Assembly (NCBI RefSeq): GCF_004801885.1
Contig: NZ_SSSM01000005.1
Coordinates: 558,001-622,000, forward strand
Reading direction: 5' to 3'
Origin: Naasia lichenicola
GTDB lineage: Bacteria > Actinomycetota > Actinomycetes > Actinomycetales > Microbacteriaceae
Length of the DNA: 64,000 nt
Positions 8,247 to 17,594 of this stretch are shown here, one piece after another (position 1 is the stretch's first letter; every line of letters starts with the position of its first letter). The notes beneath the pieces were generated by a model that worked only from the letters and a program-made list of their open reading frames with translations, was not told where the DNA came from and made no database searches. The position numbers and the translations under genes were made by a program.

Positions 8247-10310
8247 ATGAGACGCGCCAATCTCGGCAAGGCGATGATCGCCGCCGCGGTGCCCATCGGC
8301 GTCGTCGGCATCATCATGCTGCTCGTCGTCCCCGTGCCGTCGTGGCTGCTCGACGTGCTGATCACCATCAACATCCTGTTCGCGCTGGTGATCCTGCTGA
8401 CGACCATGTTCGTCCGGAAGCCGCTGGACTTCTCGATCTTCCCGTCGCTGCTGCTGGTCGCGACCCTCTTCCGGCTGGGGCTCAACGTCGCGTCGACGCG
8501 ACTGGTGCTCGGAGACGGCTACGCGGGCCAGGTCATCGCCGCGTTCGGCCATGTCGCCGTCGGCGGTTCGCTCATCATCGGCGCCGTCATCTTCCTGATC
8601 CTCGTGGTCATCCAGTTCGTGGTCGTCACCAAGGGCGCCGAGCGGGTCGCCGAGGTCGGCGCCCGCTTCACCCTCGACGCCATGCCCGGCAAGCAGATGG
8701 CGATCGACGCCGATCTCAACGCCGGCCTCATCACCGAGGACCAGGCGCGGGATCGACGTGCAGAGGTGTCTGCCGAGGCCGACTTCTACGGCGCGATGGA
8801 CGGTGCGTCCAAGTTCGTCAAGGGCGACGCGATCGCCGGCATCGTCATCATCATCATCAACCTGGTCGGCGGCATCGCGATCGGCATGCTCACGCATGGC
8901 CAGGACATCATGGACGCGGTCAACACGTACAGCCTCCTGACCATCGGCGACGGCCTCGTCACCCAGGTGCCCGCGCTGCTGATGGCCGTCTCCACCGGCA
9001 TGATCGTGACCCGGTCGAACGCCGAGAACGACATGGGGACCTCGGCGAGGACCCAGCTCACCCAGGCTCCGGTCGCGCTGATGATCGCCGGCTGCGCCGC
9101 GATCGCGATGGCCCTCATCCCCGGCATGCCGATCATCCCGTTCGTGCTCATCGGCGCGCTCCTCATCTACGCATCCCGCCGGATCGCCCGCACCGCCGCG
9201 GCCAAGATCCGCCAGGCGGAGGCCGACGCGCTGGTCCAGGCCGAGCCGCCGGCCGACAACGGCGAGAGCCTGCTCGAAGAGATGCGGGTGCACGCGCTGG
9301 AGATCCAGCTCTCCGCCGACCTCGTCGATCTCGTCTCGGGCGTCAGCGACGACCTGCTCGCCCGGGTGAAGGCGCTCCGCCGCCGCATCGCTATGGAGTT
9401 CGGCGTCGTCGTGCCGCCCGTGCGCACCCGCGACAGCGTCGACCTGCCGCCCTCCACCTACGTCATCCGGGTCGCCGGAGTCGAGGTGGGCAGAGGGATC
9501 GCGCCAGCCGGCCGTGTGCTCGCGCTCGGCGACGCGCTCGAGTCGCTGCCCGGCACGACCACGGTCGAGCCCGTGTTCGGCCTCGCCGGCAAGTGGATCC
9601 CGGCCGAGCTGCGGCACAGCGCCGAGATCACGGGCGCGACGGTCATCGACCGCGGCTCCGTTCTGATCACCCACCTGTCGTCGGTGATCACCGACAACGC
9701 GGCACGCTTGCTCAGCCGGGAGGACGTCCGCGTGCTCACCGAGGGCGTCAAGCGGATCAGCCCGGCGCTCGTCGACGAGCTCATCCCCGGGCTGCTCAGC
9801 CTCGCCGAGGTGCACCGCGTGCTGCAGGGACTGCTCGCCGAGCGCCTGCCGATCAACGACCTCCCGCGCATCTACGAGGCGCTCTCGCTGCGCGCCAAGC
9901 TGTCCACCGACCCCGAGGGCCTCGTCGAGGCTGCGCGGATGGCTCTCGGACCCGTGGTGGTCGCTCCGCACCTCGACGAGCGCATCCTGCGGGTCATCAT
10001 GATCGACCCTGCCCTCGAGCAGTCGATGCTCGAGTCGCTGCGGCCCTCCGAGCTCGGCACGCAGGTGCTGTTCGACGCGACGCGCCTCGAGGCGGTCGTC
10101 GGATCGCTCCGCACCGCCGTGCAGAACGCCGAGGCCCGCGGCTGGGCACCCGTGCTGGTCTGCGCCCCTGCCCTCCGGCCTGCCGTCCGCCGCATGGTGG
10201 CCCCGCAGACCGGAGGCCTTCCCGTGCTGTCGTACCAGGAGGTGACGTCGACCGACGTCGCCATCGAGACCGTCGGAGTGGTGCGTGCCAACGATCCGAT
10301 ATCGGCTTGA
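8247..10310 (+). CDS. flhA: Flagellar export protein FlhA
   Basis: Largest membrane component of the flagellar export gate (687 residues). Eight hydrophobic segments fill residues ~10-310. Between them lies the FHIPEP-family signature: RFTLDAMPGKQMAIDADLN, then ADFYGAMDGASKFVKGDAIAG. The cytoplasmic C-terminal domain runs to the end. ATG 8247 was preferred to the in-frame start at 8169 because GGGGGAG sits 7 bases upstream and family homology begins there (RRANLGKAMIAAAVP); the 26 residues before it look non-coding. Confidence 0.95.
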   Translation: MRRANLGKAMIAAAVPIGVVGIIMLLVVPVPSWLLDVLITINILFALVILLTTMFVRKPLDFSIFPSLLLVATLFRLGLNVASTRLVLGDGYAGQVIAAFGHVAVGGSLIIGAVIFLILVVIQFVVVTKGAERVAEVGARFTLDAMPGKQMAIDADLNAGLITEDQARDRRAEVSAEADFYGAMDGASKFVKGDAIAGIVIIIINLVGGIAIGMLTHGQDIMDAVNTYSLLTIGDGLVTQVPALLMAVSTGMIVTRSNAENDMGTSARTQLTQAPVALMIAGCAAIAMALIPGMPIIPFVLIGALLIYASRRIARTAAAKIRQAEADALVQAEPPADNGESLLEEMRVHALEIQLSADLVDLVSGVSDDLLARVKALRRRIAMEFGVVVPPVRTRDSVDLPPSTYVIRVAGVEVGRGIAPAGRVLALGDALESLPGTTTVEPVFGLAGKWIPAELRHSAEITGATVIDRGSVLITHLSSVITDNAARLLSREDVRVLTEGVKRISPALVDELIPGLLSLAEVHRVLQGLLAERLPINDLPRIYEALSLRAKLSTDPEGLVEAARMALGPVVVAPHLDERILRVIMIDPALEQSMLESLRPSELGTQVLFDATRLEAVVGSLRTAVQNAEARGWAPVLVCAPALRPAVRRMVAPQTGGLPVLSYQEVTSTDVAIETVGVVRANDPISA

Positions 10311-11514
10311 GAGCCCCTCGCTCCGCGACCTGCCGGAGCGGGTGCGGCGCGAGTACGGCCCCGACGCACGAGTCGTCTCGACCGAGGAATCCCTCGTCGG
10401 GGGAGTGGCGGGGTTCTTCGCGCGCCGAGTGATCGACGTGGTCGTCGATCTGCCCGACCCCGGAGCCCCGCTCGACGCGCATGCCTTCGACGTGCAGTCC
10501 CGATTCGGCATCGCGCGCCTGCTCGACGACGCCGACTCCGTCGAGGTCTACCCCGGCCCCTCTCATCCGTCCCCGGCAGCCGCGGGGACCACCGGTTCGG
10601 CACCGCCGGCCGCCGTGCCCCACTACGCCCAGATGCCCCAGGGGAGCCAGGGGCCCGTCACGCCGCAGGGTCCGGTGTCGACGCAGACCCCCGACTTCGC
10701 GTCGGTGCTGCACGGTCTGAGCTCGGACGCATCGACGAACAGGCCCACTGGATCAGCGCTCGCCGCGGGGCAGCGGACCGCGCCGGTGTTCACCGCGCCC
10801 CCCGTCTTCACCGCCCCGAACACGATCCTGGCCCACCCGTCGGGGCCCGTGCTCACCTCGCCGATCGCCCTGCCCGCGCGTGCCGTGAACGCGTTCGAAG
10901 CGGCCGGTGCCTTCGACGGCGCGATGGCCCTCACATCGACGGTCCGGACTCCGATGATTCCGTCGTCGACGGTCGAGCCGCCGGCCGAGATCATCGCCGA
11001 GGCCAGGAAGGTCGCGGCGGCGGTGACGGCCCCGAACCGACCGAAGGCCCCCGCGCTGCTGACCGGAGCGGGTGACCTCATCCTCGTCGCCGGGATCGAC
11101 CACGACGCTGTCGAGGTCGCGCACGCGCTCGGTCGGCGGGTGCGCCGCGCCTACGTCTGCGACGGCGGATCCGTCGAGGGCAACACCCGCCGCAGGGTCG
11201 AAGACCGCCGCAGCGCGGCAGCCGCCCGGGCGCACGGCGTCCAGAGCGGCATGCCCGTCCTCGTCTCCTTCGGACTCGGCAGCGGCGATCCTGACGACGC
11301 GCTCTTCGACTCCCTTCCGACGATCGCCGCGGACCAGGTCTGGATCGTCGTCGACGCGTCCCGCAAGCCGGAGGACACAGCCCGATGGGCTGCCGCGATC
11401 AGCGCCCGGGTGGGCGTGCACGCGATCGCCACGATCGGGACCCGGCGCACCTCCACGCCGGAGACGGTTCTCGAGCTCGGCCTGCCTGAGGGCTGGTCGG
11501 ATCGGGTGGGCTAG
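10285..11514 (+). CDS. FlhF-like protein lacking the GTPase P-loop
   Basis: A 409-residue protein whose GTG start lies inside the flhA end (26-base overlap). The N-terminal ~85 residues resemble the FlhF/SRP-GTPase B domain (EYGPDARVVSTEESLVGGVAGFFARR). A Pro/Thr/Ala-rich linker (~90-260) follows. The last ~150 residues look like a decayed SRP-type GTPase: LILVAGIDHDAVEVAHALG stands where a GxxGxGKTT P-loop would be, and IATIGTRRTSTPETVLELGLP resembles the end of the FlhF G-domain, where TKLDE would be expected. FlhF normally sets the site and number of flagella. Position after flhA is classical for flhF, so an FlhF-derived, nucleotide-free protein is the best guess. Confidence 0.65.
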   Translation: MPTIRYRLESPSLRDLPERVRREYGPDARVVSTEESLVGGVAGFFARRVIDVVVDLPDPGAPLDAHAFDVQSRFGIARLLDDADSVEVYPGPSHPSPAAAGTTGSAPPAAVPHYAQMPQGSQGPVTPQGPVSTQTPDFASVLHGLSSDASTNRPTGSALAAGQRTAPVFTAPPVFTAPNTILAHPSGPVLTSPIALPARAVNAFEAAGAFDGAMALTSTVRTPMIPSSTVEPPAEIIAEARKVAAAVTAPNRPKAPALLTGAGDLILVAGIDHDAVEVAHALGRRVRRAYVCDGGSVEGNTRRRVEDRRSAAAARAHGVQSGMPVLVSFGLGSGDPDDALFDSLPTIAADQVWIVVDASRKPEDTARWAAAISARVGVHAIATIGTRRTSTPETVLELGLPEGWSDRVG

Positions 11515-11517
11515 GCT
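11512..11517 (+). promoter_or_regulatory. Probable -10 box for leaderless csrA
   Basis: TAGGCT ends 6 bases before the csrA ATG (11524). There is no Shine-Dalgarno sequence in that gap. A TANNNT box at this distance is the usual layout of leaderless actinobacterial transcripts. I see no good -35 box, so this is inferred from spacing alone. Confidence 0.45.
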
Positions 11518-11523
11518 GGCGCG

Positions 11524-11886
11524 ATGCTGGTCTTGACGCGCAAGAAGGGTGAGCGCGTGATGATCGGGGACGACATCGTCGTGACCATCATCGACGTCCG
11601 CGGCGACGGCGTGCGGATCGGCTTCGACGCTCCTCGCGGGGTGTCCATCCAGCGCGCCGAGGTGCTCGCCGCCGTCTCCGCCGCGAACACCGCAGCCGCC
11701 AAGGCGCCCGCCAGTGACGGCGAGCTGCTGCTCGGAATGCTCGGCTCCGGCTCGGCCGTCGCCCCCGGGGCAGCTGCACCCGCGCCGAGCACGCCGACCG
11801 CCGACTCAGCCGCGCCATCCCCTGCCGCCGCCGAGAGGCGCGCGACGCCGTCCGCGCCGCCCGTCCCTTCGGCCCCCACCGACTGA
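11524..11886 (+). CDS. csrA: Carbon storage regulator CsrA with long C-terminal extension
   Basis: RNA-binding translational regulator. Residues 1-60 are a full CsrA domain (MLVLTRKKGERVMIGDDIVV, then DGVRIGFDAPRGVSIQRAEV, which includes the arginine and QRAEV end that contact GGA motifs). CsrA is usually 60-75 residues; this one has ~60 extra residues rich in Ala, Pro, Ser and Thr, probably disordered. In other flagellated bacteria CsrA lies beside flagellar genes and represses flagellin translation, with FliW as antagonist. FliW is not seen in this window. Confidence 0.92.
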   Translation: MLVLTRKKGERVMIGDDIVVTIIDVRGDGVRIGFDAPRGVSIQRAEVLAAVSAANTAAAKAPASDGELLLGMLGSGSAVAPGAAAPAPSTPTADSAAPSPAAAERRATPSAPPVPSAPTD

Positions 11887-11892
11887 GAGCAG

Positions 11893-12393
11893 TTGACCGA
11901 CAGCGGTCCTGCGGTTCCGCCGATGGGCCGTACCCTCCTCGCCGTGCTCGGCACGGTGACCTGGCTCGCGCTCATCGTCGCCGCGTTCGGCTTCCTCAGC
12001 CTGCTGCTCGATCTCGATGTCGTGCCAGAGGCGGACGCCGGGCCGACCTTCGGCTCCGTCCTGATCACGTTGGCCGGCCTCGCCCTGTTCGGGCTGCTCC
12101 GGCGCTGGCTGCGGCGCCGGCCACCCCGATCGTCCGCATTCGTGCTCGCCGCTGCGGCCGTCTACGCGGTGCAGCTCATCGCCGGAACCATCGGCTACAC
12201 GCTCATCAGCGCGCATCTCGATGAGCTCGTGGCATATCCGATCCGGCACGCGATCAGCCCCTTCGCGCTGGTGGCCGCTGTGCTCGCCGGCGCGGTCGCC
12301 GCAGCCGTGCTGGCCCTGCGCTCGACCGCTGACGATCCGGGCGGAGGCGGTCCCGGCGGCCACTGGCCGTGGGAGAATCGAGAGGAATCGTGA
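11893..12393 (+). CDS. Four-helix membrane protein of unknown function
   Basis: A 166-residue protein with four hydrophobic segments (about 14-36, 50-70, 83-104 and 117-140), a basic RRWLRRRPPR loop after the second, and a Gly/Pro-rich tail ending WPWENREES. It may correspond to a family restricted to Microbacteriaceae (possibly DUF6121), but I cannot confirm that. A TTG start 6 bases after the csrA stop is plausible, though no strong ribosome-binding site is visible. An alternative start is the internal Met11. Its location between the flagellar and str operons says little about function. Confidence 0.65.
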   Translation: MTDSGPAVPPMGRTLLAVLGTVTWLALIVAAFGFLSLLLDLDVVPEADAGPTFGSVLITLAGLALFGLLRRWLRRRPPRSSAFVLAAAAVYAVQLIAGTIGYTLISAHLDELVAYPIRHAISPFALVAAVLAGAVAAAVLALRSTADDPGGGGPGGHWPWENREES

Positions 12394-12695
12394 CAGGGGA
12401 CGGATCGCCCCCGTCACGGGCCCGCCGCTCGTTTGACGGGTCCCCCGACAGGGGCTAAGATTTTCCGGGTGTGCGTCCGTGTGCGCACTTTCGATCTAGG
12501 CGACGCTGGCCTTGCAGATCCGGGTAGCACTCCAGAAGGAGTGCAGCCGGTAGCAGGCCCCACCGCCACCCACCAGCGATACGAGTTTCATCCCGTATCG
12601 CGGCAGGCCCTCGAAGCTCTGAATCCTCCGGCGTGACACGCCGATGCGATGGGGAGTGCGAAGTCCGCCGCGTTACGCCAACGAGGAGTCAACTA
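12394..12695 (+). other. Upstream region and leader of the str operon
   Basis: A 302-base gap between the membrane protein gene and rpsL. It contains a near-consensus promoter (12433-12461) and then a leader of about 225 bases. I see no convincing gene in it; the short frame at 12433-12636 overlaps the promoter and has no translation signal. The leader ends in AGGAG at 12684-12688, 7 bases before the rpsL GTG. Confidence 0.7.
12433..12461 (+). promoter_or_regulatory. Sigma-70-type promoter of the str operon
   Basis: TTGACG (12433-12438) and TAAGAT (12456-12461) are separated by 17 bases, close to the housekeeping consensus in both hexamers and exact in spacing. It lies ~235 bases upstream of rpsL and is the clearest promoter in the window. 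Confidence 0.85.
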
Positions 12696-13070
12696 GTGCC
12701 CACCATCCAGCAGCTGGTCCGCAAGGGCCGCACGTCCAAGGTCGTCAAGACCAAGGCGCCCGCGCTGAAGGCGAACCCCCAGCAGCGTGGCGTGTGCACC
12801 CGCGTCTACACGACCACCCCGAAGAAGCCGAACTCGGCTCTGCGCAAGGTCGCGCGCGTCAAGCTGTCGAACGGCACCGAGGTCACCGCCTACATCCCCG
12901 GCGAGGGCCACAACCTGCAGGAGCACTCCATGGTGCTCGTGCGCGGCGGCCGTGTGAAGGACCTGCCCGGTGTGCGCTACAAGATCGTCCGCGGCGCGCT
13001 CGACACGCAGGCCGTGAAGAACCGCAAGCAGGCTCGCAGCCGTTACGGCGCGAAGATGGAGAAGAAGTAA
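12696..13070 (+). CDS. rpsL: 30S ribosomal protein S12
   Basis: Decoding-centre protein of the 30S subunit, 124 residues, with the conserved [17 protein letters not shown] segment. The lysine in this segment is the classical streptomycin-resistance site and is present in its wild-type form. GTG 12696 is preceded by AGGAG at 12684-12688 and gives the normal start [10 protein letters not shown]; an upstream in-frame start at 12633 is rejected. It is first in the str operon, and its stop overlaps the rpsG ATG. Confidence 0.98.
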   Translation: MPTIQQLVRKGRTSKVVKTKAPALKANPQQRGVCTRVYTTTPKKPNSALRKVARVKLSNGTEVTAYIPGEGHNLQEHSMVLVRGGRVKDLPGVRYKIVRGALDTQAVKNRKQARSRYGAKMEKK

Positions 13071-13540
13071 TGCCCCGCAAGGGACCGGCGCCCAAGCGCC
13101 CCGTCGTTGCAGATCCGGTCTACGCCGCCCCCGTGGTGAGCCAGCTGGTCAACAAGATCCTCCTCGATGGCAAGAAGGGCCTTGCCGAGCGCATCGTCTA
13201 CGGCGCCCTCGAAGGCGTCTCCGCCAAGAACGGCCAGGACGCCGTCGTCACGCTCAAGAAGGCGCTCGACAACGTCCGCCCCTCGATCGAGGTCAAGTCC
13301 CGCCGCGTCGGCGGCTCGACCTACCAGGTGCCCGTCGAGGTCAAGCAGCACCGCGCGAACACCCTCGCGCTCCGCTGGCTGACCGGCTACGCCAAGCAGC
13401 GCCGCGAGAAGACCATGACCGAGCGTCTCACCAACGAGATCCTCGACGCATCGAACGGCCTGGGAGCCGCGGTCAAGCGCCGCGAGGACACCCACAAGAT
13501 GGCCGAGTCGAACAAGGCCTTCGCGCACTACCGCTGGTAG
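13070..13540 (+). CDS. rpsG: 30S ribosomal protein S7
   Basis: Primary 16S rRNA-binding protein that organises the 30S head; 156 residues, standard for the family ([25 protein letters not shown], ending AFAHYRW). The ATG overlaps the rpsL stop (TAATG), giving translational coupling. A hairpin follows in the rpsG-fusA gap. Confidence 0.98.
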   Translation: MPRKGPAPKRPVVADPVYAAPVVSQLVNKILLDGKKGLAERIVYGALEGVSAKNGQDAVVTLKKALDNVRPSIEVKSRRVGGSTYQVPVEVKQHRANTLALRWLTGYAKQRREKTMTERLTNEILDASNGLGAAVKRREDTHKMAESNKAFAHYRW

Positions 13541-13563
13541 TCACAGCCACGGCTTGAACGTCA

Positions 13564-13599
13564 TGTCCGACGCGGATCCTTCTGGACCTGCGTCGGACA
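13564..13599 (+). terminator. Hairpin between rpsG and fusA
   Basis: TGTCCGACGC (13564-13573) pairs perfectly with GCGTCGGACA (13590-13599) across a 16-base loop, followed by ACGTTTAAAC. It may be a partial terminator or attenuator that sets the ratio of rpsL-rpsG to fusA-tuf mRNA. The 219-base gap also holds GATAAT at 13663-13668, a possible -10 box for fusA without a clear -35. Confidence 0.45.
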
Positions 13600-13759
13600 A
13601 CGTTTAAACAGGCGGAGCGCAGCGCCCCGTATCGCGGAGGCCTGCCGTCCACCAACCAGGCGGATAATGCCTAGGGCCCTGTCCGCTCTCGGACAGCCGC
13701 CCGCACACCATCCGAGGGAAATCGCCCTCAGCTCAACTTCCACACGACGGAGGAACCCC

Positions 13760-15874
13760 GTGGCACAGGACGTGCTCACCGACCTCAGCAAGGTCCGCAA
13801 CATCGGCATCATGGCGCACATCGATGCCGGCAAGACGACGACGACCGAGCGCATCCTCTTCTACACGGGCATCACCCACAAGATCGGCGAGGTGCACGAC
13901 GGCGCCGCGACGATGGACTGGATGGCTCAGGAGCAGGAGCGCGGCATCACGATCACGTCTGCCGCAACGACGTGCTTCTGGAACAAGAACCAGATCAACA
14001 TCATCGACACCCCCGGCCACGTGGACTTCACGGTCGAGGTGGAGCGCTCGCTCCGCGTGCTCGACGGTGCGGTCGCCGTCTTCGACGGCAAGGAGGGCGT
14101 CGAGCCCCAGTCCGAGACCGTCTGGCGCCAGGCCGACAAGTACGACGTCCCCCGCATCTGCTTCGTCAACAAGATGGACAAGCTGGGCGCCGACTTCTAC
14201 TACACCGTCGACACCATCGTGAAGCGCCTCGGCGCCAAGCCGCTGGTCATCCAGCTGCCGATCGGCTACGAGTCCTCCTTCGAGGGCGTCGTCGACCTGG
14301 TCGAGATGCGCGCGCTCACCTGGCGCGGAGACGCCAAGGGCGACGTGGCGATGGGTGCCAAGTACGAGATCGAGGAGATCCCGGCCGACATGGCCGAGAA
14401 GGCTGCGGAGTACCGCCAGCTGCTGCTCGAGACCGTCGCCGAGACTGACGACGCACTGCTCGAGAAGTACTTCGGCGGTGAGGAGCTCACCGTCGCCGAG
14501 ATCAAGGGCGCCATCCGCAAGCTGACCGTCAACAGCGAGATCTACCCCGTGCTGTGCGGCTCCGCGTTCAAGAACCGCGGCGTCCAGCCGATGCTCGACG
14601 CGGTCATCGACTACCTGCCGTCGCCGCTCGACGTGCCCGCCATCGAGGCGCACGACGTCCGCGACGAGGAGAAGGTCATCCTCCGTCACTCCGACGCCTC
14701 CGAGCCCTTCGCAGCGCTCGCGTTCAAGGTCGCGGTGCACCCGTTCTTCGGGCGCCTCACCTACGTCCGCGTCTACTCGGGACAGCTCGCCTCCGGCGGC
14801 CAGGTCGTCAACTCGACCAAGGGCAAGAAGGAGCGCATCGGCAAGATCTTCCAGATGCACTCCAACAAGGAGAACCCGGTCGACTCCGTCACCGCCGGGC
14901 ACATCTACGCGGTCATCGGCCTGAAGGACACCACCACCGGTGACACCCTCGCCGACCCGGCGAACCAGGTCGTCCTCGAGTCCATGACCTTCCCCGAGCC
15001 CGTCATCGAGGTCGCGATCGAGCCGAAGACCAAGGCCGACCAGGAGAAGCTCGGAACGGCCATCCAGAAGCTGGCCGAAGAGGACCCGACCTTCCGCACG
15101 GAGCAGAACCAGGAGACCGGACAGACGGTCATCAAGGGAATGGGCGAGCTGCACCTCGACATCCTGGTCGACCGCATGAAGCGGGAGTTCAACGTCGAGG
15201 CCAACGTGGGCAAGCCCCAGGTCGCGTACCGCGAGACCATCCGCAAGAAGGTCGAGAAGTACGACTACACCCACAAGAAGCAGACGGGTGGATCCGGCCA
15301 GTTCGCGAAGGTCCAGATCACCATCGAGCCGATGGAGGTCACGGCCGAGGTCTCGTACGAGTTCGTGAACTCCGTCACCGGTGGTCGCATCCCTCGCGAG
15401 TACATCGGCTCCATCGATGCGGGAATCCGCGACGCCATGCAGGTCGGAGTCCTCGCGGGCTACCCGACGGTCGGCGTCAAGGCCTACATCATCGATGGTG
15501 CGGCGCACGACGTCGACTCCTCCGAGATGGCGTTCAAGATCGCCGGATCGATCGCGTACAAGGAGGCCGCGCGCCGCGCGGACCCCGTGCTGCTCGAACC
15601 GATCATGGCCGTCGAGGTCCGCACGCCCGAGGAGTACATGGGCGACGTCATCGGCGACCTGAACTCCCGCCGCGGCCAGATCCAGTCGATGGAGGACGCC
15701 ACCGGCGTCAAGGTCGTCCGGGCGAACGTGCCGCTGTCGGAGATGTTCGGCTACGTCGGAGACCTCCGCAGCAAGACCTCCGGTCGCGCGGTGTACTCGA
15801 TGTCGTTCAACAGCTACGCCGAGGTTCCGAAGGCGGTCTCGGAAGAGATCATCCAGAAGAACAAGGGCGAGTAG
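13760..15874 (+). CDS. fusA: Elongation factor G
   Basis: Translocation GTPase of 704 residues, full length. The G1 P-loop AHIDAGKT is at residues 19-26, DTPGHVDF (G3) and NKMDKLGAD (G4) follow, and domains II-V are intact through the RGQIQSMED segment. GTG 13760 was chosen because GGAGGA lies just upstream (13749-13754) and the family N-terminus (MAQDVLTDL) begins there; 31 upstream in-frame codons are rejected. Confidence 0.98.
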   Translation: MAQDVLTDLSKVRNIGIMAHIDAGKTTTTERILFYTGITHKIGEVHDGAATMDWMAQEQERGITITSAATTCFWNKNQINIIDTPGHVDFTVEVERSLRVLDGAVAVFDGKEGVEPQSETVWRQADKYDVPRICFVNKMDKLGADFYYTVDTIVKRLGAKPLVIQLPIGYESSFEGVVDLVEMRALTWRGDAKGDVAMGAKYEIEEIPADMAEKAAEYRQLLLETVAETDDALLEKYFGGEELTVAEIKGAIRKLTVNSEIYPVLCGSAFKNRGVQPMLDAVIDYLPSPLDVPAIEAHDVRDEEKVILRHSDASEPFAALAFKVAVHPFFGRLTYVRVYSGQLASGGQVVNSTKGKKERIGKIFQMHSNKENPVDSVTAGHIYAVIGLKDTTTGDTLADPANQVVLESMTFPEPVIEVAIEPKTKADQEKLGTAIQKLAEEDPTFRTEQNQETGQTVIKGMGELHLDILVDRMKREFNVEANVGKPQVAYRETIRKKVEKYDYTHKKQTGGSGQFAKVQITIEPMEVTAEVSYEFVNSVTGGRIPREYIGSIDAGIRDAMQVGVLAGYPTVGVKAYIIDGAAHDVDSSEMAFKIAGSIAYKEAARRADPVLLEPIMAVEVRTPEEYMGDVIGDLNSRRGQIQSMEDATGVKVVRANVPLSEMFGYVGDLRSKTSGRAVYSMSFNSYAEVPKAVSEEIIQKNKGE

Positions 15875-15946
15875 TCCCCAATCACACGGACGGCCGACTG
15901 TCGTCCCTCGCAAGTAACATAGACAGATAAATCCCTGTAACATTCC

Positions 15947-15983
15947 GGGGGCGCATGCGTGCAGACCGTGTGCCTGCGCCCCC
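15947..15983 (+). promoter_or_regulatory. Stem-loop in the tuf leader
   Basis: GGGGGCGCA (15947-15955) pairs perfectly with TGCGCCCCC (15975-15983). The 19-base loop can pair further (GCGTGC with GTGTGC, imperfectly). The structure ends 22 bases before the AAGGAGGA ribosome-binding site of tuf. It has no T-run, so it is more likely a leader structure or mRNA stabiliser than a terminator. Confidence 0.45.
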
Positions 15984-16015
15984 AGAGTGTGCAAGTGACG
16001 TCCTAAGGAGGACAA

Positions 16016-17209
16016 GTGGGTAAGGCCAAGTTCGAGCGGAACAAGCCGCACGTGAACATCGGTACGATCGGACACGTCGACCACGGAAAGACGACGCTGA
16101 CCGCGGCGATCTCCAAGGTTCTCGCCGACACGTACCCCTCTGCGACCAACGTCAAGCGCGATTTCGCCTCGATCGACTCCGCTCCCGAGGAGCGTCAGCG
16201 CGGCATCACGATCAACATCTCGCACGTCGAGTACGAGACGCCCAAGCGTCACTACGCTCACGTCGACGCCCCTGGTCACGCTGACTACATCAAGAACATG
16301 ATCACCGGCGCCGCTCAGATGGACGGTGCGATCCTGGTCGTGGCTGCCACCGACGGCCCCATGGCTCAGACTCGTGAGCACGTTCTGCTCGCCAAGCAGG
16401 TCGGCGTGCCGTACCTGCTCGTCGCGCTGAACAAGGCCGACATGGTCGACGACGAGGAGATCCTGGAGCTCGTCGAGCTCGAGGTCCGCGAGCTGCTCGC
16501 CAGCCAGGGCTTCGACGGCGACAACGCTCCCGTCGTTCGCGTCTCGGGCCTCAAGGCTCTCGAGGGCGACGCCGAGTGGACCAAGACCATCCTCGAGCTG
16601 ATGGACGCCGTGGACGAAAGCGTCCCGGACCCCATCCGCGACAAGGACAAGCCGTTCCTGATGCCGATCGAGGACGTCTTCACGATCACCGGTCGTGGAA
16701 CCGTCGTCACGGGTCGCGCCGAGCGCGGCACGCTGAAGATCAACTCCGACGTCGAGATCGTGGGCATCCGCGCCACGCAGAAGACGACGGTCACCGGAAT
16801 CGAGATGTTCCACAAGCAGCTCGACGAGGCATGGGCCGGCGAGAACTGTGGTCTGCTGCTCCGCGGCACCAAGCGCGAGGATGTCGAGCGCGGCCAGGTC
16901 GTCGTCAAGCCGGGTTCGGTCACGCCGCACACGAACTTCGACGGCACCGCGTACATCCTGTCGAAGGATGAGGGCGGGCGTCACAACCCGTTCTACGCGA
17001 ACTACCGCCCGCAGTTCTACTTCCGCACCACCGACGTCACCGGCGTCATCACGCTGCCCGAGGGCACCGAGATGGTCATGCCCGGCGACACCACCGACAT
17101 GACGGTCGAGCTCATCCAGCCGATCGCCATGGAGGAGGGCCTCTCGTTCGCCATCCGTGAGGGTGGACGCACGGTCGGCGCCGGAACCGTCACGAAGATC
17201 ATCAAGTAG
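16016..17209 (+). CDS. tuf: Elongation factor Tu
   Basis: GTPase delivering aminoacyl-tRNA to the ribosome; 397 residues, complete. P-loop GHVDHGKT is at 19-26, the DAPGHADY switch II motif and [10 protein letters not shown] (G4) follow, and the end is [17 protein letters not shown] 16016 has a near-perfect AAGGAGGA (16005-16012). It closes the str operon with a strong hairpin downstream. Confidence 0.99.
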   Translation: MGKAKFERNKPHVNIGTIGHVDHGKTTLTAAISKVLADTYPSATNVKRDFASIDSAPEERQRGITINISHVEYETPKRHYAHVDAPGHADYIKNMITGAAQMDGAILVVAATDGPMAQTREHVLLAKQVGVPYLLVALNKADMVDDEEILELVELEVRELLASQGFDGDNAPVVRVSGLKALEGDAEWTKTILELMDAVDESVPDPIRDKDKPFLMPIEDVFTITGRGTVVTGRAERGTLKINSDVEIVGIRATQKTTVTGIEMFHKQLDEAWAGENCGLLLRGTKREDVERGQVVVKPGSVTPHTNFDGTAYILSKDEGGRHNPFYANYRPQFYFRTTDVTGVITLPEGTEMVMPGDTTDMTVELIQPIAMEEGLSFAIREGGRTVGAGTVTKIIK

Positions 17210-17223
17210 TCCAGTTCCACGCT

Positions 17224-17255
17224 GTCAGGGTCGGGCCTTCGGGTCCGGCCCTGAC
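17224..17255 (+). terminator. Terminator hairpin of the str operon
   Basis: Fourteen-base arms (17224-17237 and 17242-17255) pair with only two G-T wobbles around a tight TTCG-type loop; the stem starts GTCAGGG and ends CCTGAC. It lies 15 bases after the tuf stop. The downstream T content is low, as usual in this GC-rich group. Confidence 0.8.
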
Positions 17256-17366
17256 GTCGTTAACCCCTGGTCTCGCTCACGGGGTGCCCAGTTCGGCGCG
17301 GCAGCCCAGGAGTAGGGTGCGAGCGGCGCCGCGATCGCGCCGCCCCCTCTCTCTGAAAGGTCACCC

Positions 17367-17579
17367 ATGGCTGGATTCGACGACATCACCGGCAAGGCGA
17401 AGGCCTTCCTGAACGACGACAAGGTCAAGGACGCGCTCAAGAGCTCGAAGGCCGAGGACATCAGCGACAAGGTGCTCGAGGCCGCCGAGGACGCCGTCAA
17501 CAAGGCGACGGGCAACAAGTTCGCCGGCCAGGTCGGCGACGCCAAGAAGAGCGCCGACAAGGCCGTGGGCAACCACTAG
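17367..17579 (+). CDS. Small Rv0909/MT0933-like antitoxin-family protein
   Basis: A 70-residue, Lys/Asp/Ala-rich, probably helical protein (AGFDDITGKAKAFLND, then ISDKVLEAAEDAVNKATG and KFAGQVGDAKKSADKAVG). It resembles the MT0933/Rv0909 antitoxin family. CsbD-like stress proteins have a similar composition and are an alternative. The GAAAGG before the ATG (at 17356-17361) is a good ribosome-binding site. No SRPBCC-type toxin partner (Rv0910-like) is next to it: the neighbours are tuf and topoisomerase IB. A toxin-antitoxin role is therefore doubtful. Confidence 0.75.
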   Translation: MAGFDDITGKAKAFLNDDKVKDALKSSKAEDISDKVLEAAEDAVNKATGNKFAGQVGDAKKSADKAVGNH

Positions 17580-17594
17580 CCCTACGTGTTCGTT

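Noticed and set aside
8082-10511. An 809-codon minus-strand frame opposite flhA
   Set aside because: Its translation is Asp/Arg/Glu/His low-complexity and mirrors flhA codon positions; no start signal or family match.
12433-12636. 67-codon frame upstream of rpsL
   Set aside because: Its start lies in the -35 box of the str promoter, so it could not be translated from that transcript.
13733-16984. A 1083-codon open frame on the minus strand across fusA and tuf
   Set aside because: It is antisense to two certain genes, has a Val/Asp/Leu/Arg-biased composition from their codon pattern, and shows no domain. Long antisense frames are expected at this GC content.
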